Source of the DNA: Rhizobium sp. J15
GTDB taxonomy: Bacteria; Pseudomonadota; Alphaproteobacteria; Rhizobiales; Rhizobiaceae
Direction: 5' to 3'
DNA length: 64,000 nt
Assembly (NCBI RefSeq): GCF_002531825.1
Contig: NZ_NWSX01000002.1
Location: forward strand, 186,001-250,000
Positions 25,751-35,058 of the stretch are shown here, one piece after another; within the stretch, counting starts at the first letter, position 1, and every line of letters starts with the position of its first letter. A program made the translations under genes and the position numbers. A model generated the notes under the pieces. It saw nothing but the letters and a program-made list of their open reading frames with translations. It was not told where the DNA came from and did no database searches.

Positions 25751-26167
25751 TTATTGGCTCTTCAGGAGATCGATCGTGGAGGAGATGAGGTCGCGGGTCT
25801 GCTTGATGGTCTGCAGGTTGGCGTCATAGGAGCGGTTGGCTTCACGCATGTCGGCCATCTCGACCAGGATATTGACGTTCGGCAGCTTGACGACGCCCTT
25901 TTCGTTCGCAGCCGGATTGCTGGGGTCGAATTCGGTGCTGAAATCGCCTTCGTCGACGCCGACCTTCTTGACGTTGACCGTCTCGACGCCGCTCGTGCGG
26001 TCCATCTGCTGGCCGAAGGTGATCGTCTTGCGGCGATAGGGGTCGGCGCCGGGCGTGTCGCCGGTCGAGCGGGCGTTGGCGATGTTTTCCGAGACGATGC
26101 GCAGGCGCGTCGATTGCGCTTCGAGCCCGGAACCGGCGATTTTCATTGCTGCTGAAAGCGGATCCAT
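25751..26167 (-). CDS. flgC: Proximal rod protein FlgC
   Basis: FlgC is a proximal rod subunit. The 138-residue protein has the rod motif ([20 protein letters not shown]) and the C-terminal domain ([20 protein letters not shown], then [19 protein letters not shown]). It is 5 bases downstream of flgB and 2 bases upstream of fliE. Confidence 0.97.
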   Translation of the reverse strand: MDPLSAAMKIAGSGLEAQSTRLRIVSENIANARSTGDTPGADPYRRKTITFGQQMDRTSGVETVNVKKVGVDEGDFSTEFDPSNPAANEKGVVKLPNVNILVEMADMREANRSYDANLQTIKQTRDLISSTIDLLKSQ

Positions 26168-26172
26168 GACTT

Positions 26173-26565
26173 TTACTTCCTGACGGTCATCAACATCATG
26201 CGGTTGAAGGAGCTGATCAGCGAGGTGTTGAGTTCGTACTGCCGCTTGATTTCGCCGGACTTGGAAAGTTCCTCGGCCAGGCCGACGGTGTTGCCCGATT
26301 CCTGAATGCCGATTTCCTGGTCGAGCGCTGCGTCCTTGACGTCGATGTCGCCGCTGGCGCTGAAATCGTTGCCGCTCAGATGCGCTGGATTGGTGCGCGC
26401 CATGGTGATCTCGGACCTATCAAGCACGGCGTCGAAAGGTGTCACGTCCTTGGCGCGGAACTTCGGCGTGTTGGCATTCGCGATGTTGCCGGCAACAACC
26501 TGCTGACGGATCGTCAGCCATTCCGCCTGCCGCGAAGCCAAGTCGAAAAGTTGGATCGGTTGCAT
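26173..26565 (-). CDS. flgB: Proximal rod protein FlgB; first gene of the rod operon
   Basis: FlgB is a proximal rod subunit. The 130-residue protein has the rod motif [20 protein letters not shown] at about 21-40 and the C-terminal helix ending [10 protein letters not shown]. It begins the ten-gene flgB-to-fliP operon. Its promoter must lie in 26566-26674, between its ATG and the terminator of the preceding fliI group. Confidence 0.96.
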   Translation of the reverse strand: MQPIQLFDLASRQAEWLTIRQQVVAGNIANANTPKFRAKDVTPFDAVLDRSEITMARTNPAHLSGNDFSASGDIDVKDAALDQEIGIQESGNTVGLAEELSKSGEIKRQYELNTSLISSFNRMMLMTVRK

Positions 26566-26674
26566 GAGAACTCTCCGTTTTTACTGTCCCGAACCTAGTG
26601 AGGTAATCTTGCGTGGGACTTACGGGAATTCGGGCTTCGAGACCTTTTCAGCCGGTGCCGGAGGCCGTTGAAAG

Positions 26675-26712
26675 AACAAAGGCTCCGGCCGGTTGACATC
26701 GGAGCCTTTGTT
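26675..26712 (-). terminator. Terminator of the flgF-fliI-orf180 group
   Basis: Perfect 13-bp stem AACAAAGGCTCCG (26675-26687) / CGGAGCCTTTGTT (26700-26712) with a 12-base loop, 23 bases past the orf180 stop. The stem ends are A/T rich but no long T-run follows, so termination efficiency is uncertain. Confidence 0.75.
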
Positions 26713-26735
26713 GCCTCATGCTTTTGCAAGCAGCA

Positions 26736-27278
26736 TCAGTTGTTCTGGTAGATTTCGCCCTTGGAGGTGACGATCACCCATTTGCCGTCGCGCTGCTCGA
26801 GCGTCGCCAGACGGCTCTCGTCCGGCAGGATCGAACCGATCCGCACCACGTACATGCCCGAGGGATCCTCGATCAGCGCCCGGCCGTTGGAAACGTGCAG
26901 CAGCCGGAAGGAAGACTTGCCGGGAAAAGGCTGATCCTCCTTGAGCATGGCGCCATCACGCGCCTTGCCGAGATCGGAGACCGTCGCCGTCGTCAGCGTA
27001 TCGACCGGCGGGACCTTCTTGTCCGTCTCGTTCTTGTTGACCATCGCAAGCGGCGAGACGCTGAAGACGTTGCGGGCCGGCCAATCCGGCAGCTCGCGTG
27101 CATTGTCGCTGCTCGCCACGTTGATGCCGAACTTGTCCTCGTTGAAGAAGACATACCAGGGGAAGAAGGCGGAGGCGCCGGCGAGCGCCAGGCCGGCGAA
27201 CGTCAGAAACCGATCCAGAATGACGGTCTTCCTGCGCTGCTTCGGGGAAGCGATGCGTTCGTCGTCGAATTCAGCCAC
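26736..27278 (-). CDS. Conserved-position single-pass membrane protein between fliI and flgB (unknown)
   Basis: The family is not recognised. The 180-residue protein has a charged N-terminus (residues 1-22), one transmembrane segment (about 23-45, FLTFAGLALAGASAFFPWYV), a low-complexity linker and a C-terminal beta-rich part (SFRLLHVSNGRALIEDPSGM, YVVRIGSILPD, then GKWVIVTSKGEIYQ). It is 2 bases downstream of fliI and almost certainly co-transcribed with flgF-fliI. A flagellar export or envelope role is likely from place alone. It is not FliJ, because it lacks a long coiled coil and is membrane-anchored. Confidence 0.85.
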   Translation of the reverse strand: MAEFDDERIASPKQRRKTVILDRFLTFAGLALAGASAFFPWYVFFNEDKFGINVASSDNARELPDWPARNVFSVSPLAMVNKNETDKKVPPVDTLTTATVSDLGKARDGAMLKEDQPFPGKSSFRLLHVSNGRALIEDPSGMYVVRIGSILPDESRLATLEQRDGKWVIVTSKGEIYQNN

Positions 27279-27280
27279 GT

Positions 27281-28678
27281 CTATCTCCTCTGGATGGGGG
27301 CGCCCTGATTGCCCATGCCGGCCGCGGCCTTGAGCGCGCCGGCGAGATCGGCGAAGGCATCGGCCGACTCGCGGTCACCGGGAGACTGCTTCAGAACGTC
27401 GTAAATGATGGGCACCTGCTTGACCGCCATATCCAGATCGGGATCGGCGCCCTGGCGATAGCCGCCGATCAGGCGCAGGTCGCGTGTCTCCTCGAAGCGA
27501 TGGATGAGCACCTTCAGCCGCGACACCAGCTTTTCCTGGTCCGGCGTCCAGGCCTTCCGGGCAAGACGCGAGATCGAGGCGAGCGGATCGATCGGCGGAT
27601 AACGCCCTTCTTCGGCGAGACTGCGCTGCAGGACGATATGGCCGTCGAGGATGCCGCGCGTCGAATCGGCGATCGGGTCGTTGTGGTTGTCGCCGTCGAC
27701 GAGGATGGAAATGATCGCAGTGATCGTGCCGGCGCCTTCGGAGCCGGGCCCGGCACGTTCCAGGAGACGCGGCAGCTCGGTGAAGACGGAAGCCGGATAA
27801 CCGCGTGCGATCGGCGGCTCGCCGGAAGCCGTCGCCACCTCGCGGATCGCATGGGCAAACCGCGTGACGCTGTCGACGATGAAGATAACGTTCTCGCCCT
27901 TGTCGCGGAAATGCTCGGCGATGGTGACCGCCGTCAGCGGCGCCATCTTGCGCAGCATCGGGCTTTCATCGCTGGTTGCGACGACGGCGATCGCCTTCTT
28001 CATATTGCTGCCGAGCGTATCCTCGATGAATTCGCGTACTTCGCGGCCGCGCTCGCCGACCAGCGCGATCACCACCTTGTCGAAGGCATCCGCACGGGCG
28101 AGCATGGACAGAAGCGTGGACTTGCCGACGCCGGAGCCGGCAAAAATGCCGAGGCGCTGTCCGAGGCAGAGCGGCGAGAAGATGTCGATGGCGCGCACGC
28201 CGGTCTTGAAGCCGGTCTCGACACGCTTACGGGTCATCGAGGGCGGCGCGGTATTCGAGATCGAGCGGCGATCGAGCCCTTCGGTGATCGGGCCGAGCCC
28301 GTCGATCGGCTCGCAGAGCGAATTGATGGTGCGCCCGCACCAGCTGTCCGAGGGTGAAATGCGGAAGGCGCCCTTGCGGATGACGGTATCGTGGATACCG
28401 ATCGGCTCGCCGGGTTCGATCGGGCAGACATAGATCAGATCCGGCTCGACGCGCACGACCTCTCCGAGATGAATGCCGGTCGCCGACTTATGGGCGACGA
28501 ACTCACCGAGACGAACATGGCGCGAGAGACCGCGGACCGTATAGTGGCCGGCGGCGATGGTCTGAACGCGCCCGCCATGGGCGATGGCGAAATCCGGCGA
28601 GACGTAGCGGTCGACGAGGCCTGCCAGATGCGCCAGTTTGGGAGAGAGGCTTTCCTCGGACAGCAACGTGGTGCTCAT
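27281..28678 (-). CDS. fliI: Flagellar export ATPase FliI
   Basis: FliI is the F1-beta-like ATPase that energises flagellar protein export. The 465-residue protein has Walker A AGSGVGKST (residues 180-188), the family stretch VIALVGERGREVREFIEDTL, and Walker B in ENVIFIVDSVTRFAHAIRE. Length and motifs are standard. It lies downstream of flgF, from which it is separated by a 70-base gap holding a short intergenic repeat (28711-28750). Confidence 0.97.
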   Translation of the reverse strand: MSTTLLSEESLSPKLAHLAGLVDRYVSPDFAIAHGGRVQTIAAGHYTVRGLSRHVRLGEFVAHKSATGIHLGEVVRVEPDLIYVCPIEPGEPIGIHDTVIRKGAFRISPSDSWCGRTINSLCEPIDGLGPITEGLDRRSISNTAPPSMTRKRVETGFKTGVRAIDIFSPLCLGQRLGIFAGSGVGKSTLLSMLARADAFDKVVIALVGERGREVREFIEDTLGSNMKKAIAVVATSDESPMLRKMAPLTAVTIAEHFRDKGENVIFIVDSVTRFAHAIREVATASGEPPIARGYPASVFTELPRLLERAGPGSEGAGTITAIISILVDGDNHNDPIADSTRGILDGHIVLQRSLAEEGRYPPIDPLASISRLARKAWTPDQEKLVSRLKVLIHRFEETRDLRLIGGYRQGADPDLDMAVKQVPIIYDVLKQSPGDRESADAFADLAGALKAAAGMGNQGAPIQRR

Positions 28679-28710
28679 ACGTCAAATCCCGCCGGAAAAT
28701 GTCTCGCGCA

Positions 28711-28750
28711 TCCCCCCAAAACCGCTGCATACTCTTGGGCGGCATGCATT
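28711..28750. repeat. Intergenic palindromic repeat, copy 1 (AAAACCGCTGCA...GGCGGCATGCATT)
   Basis: CCCCAAAACCGCTGCATAC, then TTGGGCGGCATGCATT, between flgF and fliI. It shares AAAACCGCTGCA and GGGCGGCATGCATT with a second copy at 33442-33478. Related short palindromic intergenic repeats are common in Rhizobium genomes. The inner CCCA/TGGG and TGCAT/ATGCA arms allow a hairpin. The last 2 bases overlap the flgF 3' end. Confidence 0.7.
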
Positions 28751-29483
28751 AGCGGCTGCCTCCGAGCGTCTGGACGGCTTGCTTGAACGAATCCTCGCTG
28801 TCACGCATCAGCGAGGAGATGCTTTCAAAGGCGCGGTTGACTTCGATCAGCTGGGTGATCTCGCGCATGGCGTTGACGTTGGAATTTTCGAGATAGCCCT
28901 GCTCGACACCGATATTGAAGCGGTCCACGACGGCGCGCGGCTGGTCGGTGGTCATGATGCCGCTGTTTTCGTACCTGAGGTAACCCTTGCTGATATCGGC
29001 CTCGAACAGGCCGAGTGAACCGACCTGGCGGCCGCCCTGATAGATCACGCCGTCGGTGCCGACCGCCGGCTCGCCGGCTTTCGTATCGAGCTGGATCGGT
29101 GCGCCGCCGGCGTCGAGAACCGGATATCCCCGGATCGAGACGAGTTCGCCGGTTTCTTTCAGGGTGAAGCGGCCGTCGCGCGTCAGCACGCGGCCGGCCG
29201 GCGTGTCGAGCGAAAACCAGGCATCGCCCTTGACGGCGAAATCGAGCATGTTACCGGTGTGCTGCAGCTCGCCGTTCTGCTCATTCAGATAATCATTGCC
29301 CTGGGAGACGAAGGCGACCTTGGTGTTCAGCTTGTTCTTGGTGGCCGCCACCATCTCGTCGAACTTCACCTCGGTGGCACGAAAACCGGTCGTATTCACG
29401 TTCGCCATGTTGTCTGCGATGGTGTTCAGGCGCTTTTCCAGAGCCATCTGCGACGACAGAGAAACATAAAGACCGGATTGCAT
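28749..29483 (-). CDS. flgF: Proximal rod protein FlgF
   Basis: FlgF is a rod subunit. From the ATG at the complement of 29481-29483 (MQSGLYVSLSSQMALEKRLN) the protein has 244 residues, with the rod motif ADNMANVNTTGFRA and the C-terminal domain (QGYLENSNVNAMREITQLIE, then VNRAFESISSLMRDSEDSF). An upstream in-frame extension to 29717 is Arg/Pro-rich and lies in the divergent promoter region, so it is rejected. It is the first gene of the flgF-fliI-orf180 group. Confidence 0.96.
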   Translation of the reverse strand: MQSGLYVSLSSQMALEKRLNTIADNMANVNTTGFRATEVKFDEMVAATKNKLNTKVAFVSQGNDYLNEQNGELQHTGNMLDFAVKGDAWFSLDTPAGRVLTRDGRFTLKETGELVSIRGYPVLDAGGAPIQLDTKAGEPAVGTDGVIYQGGRQVGSLGLFEADISKGYLRYENSGIMTTDQPRAVVDRFNIGVEQGYLENSNVNAMREITQLIEVNRAFESISSLMRDSEDSFKQAVQTLGGSR

Positions 29484-29736
29484 GTCGGTAAGCTCCAAGC
29501 ATTGGCGATGAACGGAACGAAAAGCCGGGCGTCGTTTGGTCTGGTTCGGCCGGGATTCGCTGAGGCGGCATCTCAGAAACAGGTGCGGACACCCATTCGT
29601 CACCTTTAGCCTGACGGCAGATGCTTGCGCGAAGCTGGCACGCGGAAATGCCCCGCGACGGGCTCTTTCATCAGCCTCACGCAAGGCAGAAACCCTATCG
29701 GTCTCAAAGAAAAGCAACGTTCAGATTGGGCTGACG
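29484..29736. promoter_or_regulatory. Divergent promoter region flgF / motA
   Basis: A 253-base gap between the divergent flgF and motA starts. It must carry promoters for both the flgF-fliI group and the motA-fliM-fliN-fliG-flhB group. No GTTAAC box, repeat or small gene was seen here. Confidence 0.5.
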
Positions 29737-30609
29737 ATGAACATCATTATCGGATTTATAGTGACTTGCGGCTGCGTCATCGGCGGCTTCATGGCAATGG
29801 GCGGCCACGTGGACGCTCTGTTCCAGCCCTTCGAGTTCGTCATCATCGGCGGCGCGGGTCTCGGCAGCTTCATCATGGCCAACCCGATGAAGGTGGTGAA
29901 GGATTCCGGAAAGGCGCTCGGCGAAGCCTTCAAGCACGCCGTGCCGAAGGAACGCAATTATCTCGACACGCTCGGCGTGCTCTATTCGCTGATGCGCGAC
30001 CTGCGCACCAAGTCGCGAAACGAAATCGAAGCCCACATCGACAATCCGGCCGAATCGACCATCTTCCAGCAGGCTCCGACCGTTCTGAAGAACAAGGAAC
30101 TGACCGCATTCATCTGCGACTACGTGCGCCTGATCATCATCGGCAATGCCCGCAGCCACGAAATCGAGGCGCTGATGGACGAAGAGCTCAACACCATCAT
30201 GCACGACAAGATGAAGCCCTACCACGCGATCCAGATCATGGGCGATTCCTTCCCGGCGATCGGTATCGTCGCGGCCGTTCTCGGCGTCATCAAGGCGATG
30301 GCTGCGATCAATGAATCACCTGAGGTGCTCGGTCACCTGATCGGCTCGGCGCTCGTCGGCACCTTCCTCGGCATTCTCTTGTCCTACTGCCTCTGCTCAC
30401 CGCTGGTCTCCCAGATCAAGATCGTGCGCAACAAGCAGCACCGCCTCTACGTCATCGTCAAGCAGACGCTGCTTGCCTACATGAACGGCTCGGTGCCGCA
30501 GGTCGCTCTCGAATACGGCCGCAAGACGATCTCCGCTTACGAGCGTCCGTCGATCGATGCAGTCGAGCAGGAAATGATGAACCCAGGTGGCGAAAACAAG
30601 GCGGCTTAA
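29737..30609 (+). CDS. motA: Stator proton channel protein MotA
   Basis: MotA forms the proton-conducting stator with MotB. From the ATG at 29737 ([20 protein letters not shown]) the protein has 290 residues, with two N-terminal and two C-terminal transmembrane helices (the latter around 170-190 and 202-225; [16 protein letters not shown], then [20 protein letters not shown]). The torque-generating cytoplasmic loop between them includes conserved charged residues. The longer frame to 29536 lacks homology. fliM follows immediately (TAA then ATG). Confidence 0.96.
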   Translation: MNIIIGFIVTCGCVIGGFMAMGGHVDALFQPFEFVIIGGAGLGSFIMANPMKVVKDSGKALGEAFKHAVPKERNYLDTLGVLYSLMRDLRTKSRNEIEAHIDNPAESTIFQQAPTVLKNKELTAFICDYVRLIIIGNARSHEIEALMDEELNTIMHDKMKPYHAIQIMGDSFPAIGIVAAVLGVIKAMAAINESPEVLGHLIGSALVGTFLGILLSYCLCSPLVSQIKIVRNKQHRLYVIVKQTLLAYMNGSVPQVALEYGRKTISAYERPSIDAVEQEMMNPGGENKAA

Positions 30610-31560
30610 ATGACCATGAGCAATGCTTCGCATGACAAACCGGCAATGGATCCTGCCCTTCTGGCCAAGCTGACGGGCGGGCTGGGCGACAGAGGCAGGG
30701 TCGCCAAGATCTGCAGCTCCTTCGGCGAAGTTTACAGCGAATTCTTTCCCGACGTCATCAAGAGCGAGACCGGCCTCGACGTGACGGTCAACTATCTCGG
30801 CTGCGAGATCGGCTACAAGAACCACCTGATCGACGACCTGAGCGCGAATGTCACGCTCGTCGACGCGGCGCTGCGCAACTGGTCGCAGAACATCACGCTT
30901 GCCTGCGGCAACGGTTTCGTCATCACCCTGATGGAACACCTGCTCGGCGCCACGGCCGATACGATCGAGGAACCGGCCGACCGGCTGCTGTCGGTAATCG
31001 AACTCGACCTCGCCGTCATGATCTTCGACAAGATCGCCAAGGTGCTGCGCTCGGCCGTCAACGCGCCGGGCGGCTTCGAACCCAGCCTGTCGGCCCCGCA
31101 TGCTCATGACGCACGCGCCCGGCCACCGGAAGACCGGCCGGATGAATTCGCCGCCGCCATCAACATGTCGATCACGCTGGCCGGCATCGTCTCGGAATTC
31201 TCGCTGATCGTTCCGCAGACGGCGCTTCTCAAGACCAACGTGACACCGCCGAAGCCGAAGCGCCAGGCCTCCGGCAAATCGCCGGAATGGACCGAGCAGC
31301 TCGGCGACCAAGTCCGCCGCTCGCATGTGACGCTAGAGGCAAAGATCAGACTACAGGATCTGACGCTGCGCACTATATCGAAACTGATGGTCGGCGACGT
31401 CATTCCGTTCCGCGACCACGAAGACGTACGCGTCGAGGTGAGCGCCAACAGCAAGGAATTGTATGTCTGCGAATTCGGGCGTTCCGGCGAAAACTACATG
31501 GTCCGCGTCAAGGATACGATGAACTCGGATGACGAACTCATCCGTCATTTAATGAATTAA
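30610..31560 (+). CDS. fliM: Flagellar switch protein FliM
   Basis: FliM is the C-ring component that binds CheY-P. The 316-residue protein has the middle phosphatase-like domain ([20 protein letters not shown] at about 102-121) and the C-terminal SpoA/FliN-like domain ([20 protein letters not shown], then [20 protein letters not shown]). The N-terminal CheY-binding EIDALL motif of enterobacterial FliM is not recognisable, in line with rhizobial divergence. It follows motA without a gap; a second ATG two codons in is an equal start candidate. Confidence 0.95.
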   Translation: MTMSNASHDKPAMDPALLAKLTGGLGDRGRVAKICSSFGEVYSEFFPDVIKSETGLDVTVNYLGCEIGYKNHLIDDLSANVTLVDAALRNWSQNITLACGNGFVITLMEHLLGATADTIEEPADRLLSVIELDLAVMIFDKIAKVLRSAVNAPGGFEPSLSAPHAHDARARPPEDRPDEFAAAINMSITLAGIVSEFSLIVPQTALLKTNVTPPKPKRQASGKSPEWTEQLGDQVRRSHVTLEAKIRLQDLTLRTISKLMVGDVIPFRDHEDVRVEVSANSKELYVCEFGRSGENYMVRVKDTMNSDDELIRHLMN

Positions 31561-31625
31561 TCGGTTCTCTGGCTTTTGGGCTGCAAAGGCAGTTTGAGGC
31601 AAGTTTCAACTGGAATAGTGATTTC

Positions 31626-32213
31626 ATGGCTACGAAGAAAACACAGCAGAACAGCGACCTCTCCCTGGATATGCCGGGCAGCGAAGCGGATCTCGACCAG
31701 GCGATCGACGATCTGCGCGGTGTGTTGAAGCAGGATGCCGATGGCGACTTGTCGCAGTTCGGCGGCGACCTGGAGAATGATGCCTTCGGTGCAGGAACGG
31801 ATCTGGCAGCCTTCGGCGGCGAGACTTCGGATTCCCCGTTCGGCGGCGACGATTTCGGCGGCGATTTCGGCGCTGGCAATGCCAGCCCGGCCGCAGGCAT
31901 GGATTTCGGCGGCAGCTCTTCTTTCGAGGCGGCGCCGGCGCCGCTCGGCAGCGCGCTGACCTCGAATTTCGAACTGATCATGGACATTCCGATCGACGTC
32001 CAGATCATGCTCGGCACCAGCCGCATGCAGGTTTCCGGCCTGATGAATCTCAATGAAGGGGCGACGATCGCCCTCGACAAGAAGATCGGCGAGCCGGTCG
32101 AGATTATGGTGAATGGCCGCAGGATTGCACGCGGCGAGATCACGGTGCTTGATAACGACGACACGCGATTCGGTGTGAAACTGATAGAAGTTTTGAGCAC
32201 GAAAAAAGCCTGA
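31626..32213 (+). CDS. fliN: Flagellar switch protein FliN with extended N-terminus
   Basis: FliN forms the lower C-ring. The SpoA domain is C-terminal (residues about 112-190: [40 protein letters not shown]). The 195-residue length exceeds E. coli FliN (137) because of an acidic Gly/Asp/Phe-rich N-terminal region with repeats of FGGD/FGG (about residues 40-100). This part is probably disordered. It lies 65 bases after fliM and 28 before fliG. Confidence 0.96.
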   Translation: MATKKTQQNSDLSLDMPGSEADLDQAIDDLRGVLKQDADGDLSQFGGDLENDAFGAGTDLAAFGGETSDSPFGGDDFGGDFGAGNASPAAGMDFGGSSSFEAAPAPLGSALTSNFELIMDIPIDVQIMLGTSRMQVSGLMNLNEGATIALDKKIGEPVEIMVNGRRIARGEITVLDNDDTRFGVKLIEVLSTKKA

Positions 32214-32241
32214 TCCCTGTGTGGGACGGAGAGGTTAGACC

Positions 32242-33282
32242 ATGATGGACTTTGACGATTTCGGCGGCGCGCTAGCCGGGAAACCGTTGACCCAGGCTGA
32301 AAAGGCGGCGGCTGTTCTTCTCGCTATGGGAAAGGGAGTCGCCGGCCGGCTGTTGAAATATTTTACCCAGGCAGAACTGCAGACCATTATCTCATCCGCC
32401 CAGTCGCTGCGCGCCATTCCGCCGGACGAGCTGCTGTCGCTCGTCGCGGAATTCGAAGACCTCTTCACCGAGGGCGCCGGCCTGATGGACAACGCCAAGG
32501 CGATCGAAGCCATCCTGGAAGAAGGGCTGACGCCCGACGAGGTCGACAGCCTGCTCGGCCGCCGCACCGCATTCCAGGCTTACGAAACCTCGATCTGGGA
32601 TCGCCTCAGCGAGGCCGAACCGGCATTCGTGGCACAGTTCCTGCTGCGCGAACACCCGCAGACCGTCGCCTATATCCTTTCGATGATGCCCTCCGCCTTC
32701 GGCGCCAAGGTGCTGCTGCAGCTTCCCGACAACCGCCGGGCCGACATCATGAACCGCACGGTCAACATGAAGACCGTCAGCCCGAAGGCCGCGCAGATCA
32801 TCGAGAACCAGGTCATGACGCTGCTCGCCGAAGTCGAGGCCGAGCGCAATGCGGCCGGTTCGACGAAGGTCGCCGATCTCATGAACGAACTCGACAAGCC
32901 GCAGGTCGATACGCTGCTCACCTCGCTCGAATCGATCAGCCGCGAAGCGGTCAACAAGGTTCGCCCGAAGATCTTCCTCTTCGAAGACCTCATGTACATG
33001 CCGCAGCGCAGCCGCGTCATGCTGCTCAACGACATCTCCACGGATGTGCTTACCGTCGCGCTGCGCGGCTCGCCGCCGGAGATCCGCGAATCGGTTCTTT
33101 CCGCCATCAGCCCTCGCCAGCGCCGCATGATCGAATCGGATCTGCAGAGCGGCATGGGCGGCGTCAATCCGCGCGAGATCGCCATCGCTCGCCGCGCCGT
33201 CGCCCAGGAAGCGATTCGCCTGGCCAACTCAGGCCAGATCGAGCTCAAGGAGAAGGAAGGCGACGCTTCGGCAGCCGCCTAA
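32242..33282 (+). CDS. fliG: Flagellar switch protein FliG
   Basis: FliG is the rotor protein that contacts MotA and transmits torque. The 346-residue protein has the N-terminal MS-ring-binding part (LTQAEKAAAVLLAMGKGVAG), the middle ARM-like domain (FLLREHPQTVAYILSMMPSA, an EHPQ motif) and the C-terminal torque domain (IFLFEDLMYMPQRSRVML, then VALRGSPPEIRESVLSAISP). It lies in the motA-fliM-fliN-fliG group. Confidence 0.97.
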   Translation: MMDFDDFGGALAGKPLTQAEKAAAVLLAMGKGVAGRLLKYFTQAELQTIISSAQSLRAIPPDELLSLVAEFEDLFTEGAGLMDNAKAIEAILEEGLTPDEVDSLLGRRTAFQAYETSIWDRLSEAEPAFVAQFLLREHPQTVAYILSMMPSAFGAKVLLQLPDNRRADIMNRTVNMKTVSPKAAQIIENQVMTLLAEVEAERNAAGSTKVADLMNELDKPQVDTLLTSLESISREAVNKVRPKIFLFEDLMYMPQRSRVMLLNDISTDVLTVALRGSPPEIRESVLSAISPRQRRMIESDLQSGMGGVNPREIAIARRAVAQEAIRLANSGQIELKEKEGDASAAA

Positions 33283-33385
33283 CGCTTCGAGACTGTTGAC
33301 AAATCCGGCGTGCCGAAAGGCGGCTGTTGATCGCCCTGCTGCGGGCGACTACCCTTCCAGCAACAGGTCGTGCTTCAGAGCGCCT

Positions 33386-33478
33386 TGCATGAACGCAATT
33401 CATGTGAGGCGTTCGGGTCTTTGCTTTGATGCATATCGTCATCCCAAAACCGCTGCACGCCGCCGGGCGGCATGCATT
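33386..33478. repeat. Intergenic palindromic repeat region between fliG and flhB (copy 2)
   Basis: The core at 33442-33478 (TCCCAAAACCGCTGCA, then GGGCGGCATGCATT) matches the copy between flgF and fliI. Just before it is a separate small hairpin CATGAA-CGCAA-TTCATG near 33388-33404. It fills most of the 231-base fliG-flhB gap, which otherwise holds no gene. Confidence 0.65.
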
Positions 33479-33513
33479 GGCTGCGGCCCGTTTGTCTGAC
33501 GGAGGGCCGCGAC

Positions 33514-34593
33514 TTGGCAGATGATGACAAGGACAGCAAAACAGAAGCCCCGACCGCGAAAAAGCGAAGCGATGCGGCGGAGAAAGGCAATGTGCCGTTT
33601 TCGCGCGAGCTGTCGATCTTCGCAACCATCCTCGCGACCTTCATCTATCTGGTATTCTTTCTTCCCGACAGCGTCGGGCGCATGAACGAGACGCTGCGCG
33701 ACATCTTCGAACAGCCCGACCAGTGGAAGATCGAGACGGGGCCGGATATTCTGGCGCTCTTTGTCCGGCTCGGCTGGGCGAGTGCTGCGCTGCTCGCCCC
33801 CGCCTTCATCCTGTTCATGGTGTTCGGCATCGCCTCCTCCATCTTCCAGAACCTGCCGACGCCGGTGCTCGAGCGCATCCGGCCGCAGGCCTCGCGCATC
33901 TCGCTGATCAAAGGCTGGTCACGGCTCTTCAGCCTGCCCGGCCTCGTCGAATTCGGGAAGTCGCTGTTCAAGGTCGTCATCGTCGGGGTCATCCTGTTTT
34001 TCGTGCTGAGGAGCGAATATTTCAGCTCGATCGACGCGATGTTCTCCGATCCGCAGACGATCCTCGTGCGGATGATGACGGCGATGCGCAAGATCATCAT
34101 CGTCATGCTGATCGCCACGGCGATCGTCGCGATCGCCGATCTTTTCTGGACGCGCCATCACTGGTTCACCGAGCTGAAGATGACGCGGCACGAAGTAAAG
34201 GAAGAAAATAAGCAGGCCCAGGGCGACCCCTTCGTCAAGAGCCGGCAGCGCTCGCTGATGCGCGACCGCGCGCGCCGGCGCATGATCGCCAACGTGCATC
34301 GCGCCACACTCGTCATCGCCAACCCGACGCACTATGCGGTGGCGCTGCGTTATGCACGCGAAGAAAACGACGCGCCGGTGGTGCTGGCCAAGGGCCAGGA
34401 CCTCATCGCGCTGAAGATCAGGGAGATCGCCGAGCAGAACGGCATCCCGGTGTTCGAGGATCCGCCGCTTGCCCGCTCCATGTTTGCGCAAGTCTCGGTC
34501 GATAGTGTCATACCGTCAGTCTTCTATAAGGCCGTTGCGGAGCTGATCCACCGGATCTACGCCGCAGACGCCAAGAACAAACGGGTAAGATAA
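33514..34593 (+). CDS. flhB: Flagellar export switch protein FlhB
   Basis: FlhB is the export-gate component that self-cleaves to switch substrate class. The chosen start is TTG at 33514, with GGAGG eight bases upstream and the family-typical beginning [17 protein letters not shown]; the ATG at 33472 would add a tail overlapping a repeat. The product of 359 residues has four transmembrane helices (about 34-50, 88-110, 150-168, 192-212) and the cytoplasmic autocleavage motif NPTH (residues 270-273) followed by YAVALRY. It is followed by orf147 after 5 bases. Confidence 0.96.
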   Translation: MADDDKDSKTEAPTAKKRSDAAEKGNVPFSRELSIFATILATFIYLVFFLPDSVGRMNETLRDIFEQPDQWKIETGPDILALFVRLGWASAALLAPAFILFMVFGIASSIFQNLPTPVLERIRPQASRISLIKGWSRLFSLPGLVEFGKSLFKVVIVGVILFFVLRSEYFSSIDAMFSDPQTILVRMMTAMRKIIIVMLIATAIVAIADLFWTRHHWFTELKMTRHEVKEENKQAQGDPFVKSRQRSLMRDRARRRMIANVHRATLVIANPTHYAVALRYAREENDAPVVLAKGQDLIALKIREIAEQNGIPVFEDPPLARSMFAQVSVDSVIPSVFYKAVAELIHRIYAADAKNKRVR

Positions 34594-34598
34594 GCCGA

Positions 34599-35042
34599 AT
34601 GAAAAAATGCCCTCACTCTGCCCAACGTGAAAAGATCCTCGCAAACGCCATCAGCCCAGTTGCCACGGAACTGCGCCTTCTGGACGCTTCTGACCTTATT
34701 TCACTGCTGCGCTTCGAGTATTACGGCAATCTTTCCGATCTCGTCGCTTCGGCGGCGGAGCTTTTCTTTCATCCCGGCACGGTGAATTTCGGCCTTGGCG
34801 GAAACTATACGCTGGAGTGGGGCGGCAAGCCCGAGGTCGTTCTCGATCTGGAGATCAAGCCGCGCGGCGTCACCGTCTATGCCCAGCTCACCCTCGCCGA
34901 AGACCATGCCGGCATCGAGATCAACCACATCGCATTTCAGGACCCCTCGGCCGATCCCGATGAGAATACCCGCTTCCTCGAAAAGAGCCTGCGGGAATCG
35001 CGCTACAACGTGAACCAAGCGCCAAGGGCGCTGGCGGGCTGA
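34599..35042 (+). CDS. Small conserved-position protein after flhB (unknown)
   Basis: The family is not recognised. The 147-residue soluble protein has an N-terminal helical region and a beta-rich middle (HPGTVNFGLGGNYTLEWGGK, then VVLDLEIKPRGVTVYAQLTL), with no signal peptide or membrane segment. It starts 5 bases after flhB and has the same strand and codon use, so it is part of the motA-to-flhB transcript. It converges on visR with 16 bases between stops. It may be a Rhizobiaceae accessory flagellar protein, or unrelated and merely co-transcribed. Confidence 0.8.
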   Translation: MKKCPHSAQREKILANAISPVATELRLLDASDLISLLRFEYYGNLSDLVASAAELFFHPGTVNFGLGGNYTLEWGGKPEVVLDLEIKPRGVTVYAQLTLAEDHAGIEINHIAFQDPSADPDENTRFLEKSLRESRYNVNQAPRALAG

Positions 35043-35058
35043 TCCCTTCAATCCCGGT

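Noticed and set aside
29484..29717. N-terminal extension of flgF
   Set aside because: The extended part lies in the divergent promoter region and does not look like a rod protein; ATG at 29483 begins exactly at the conserved FlgF N-terminus.
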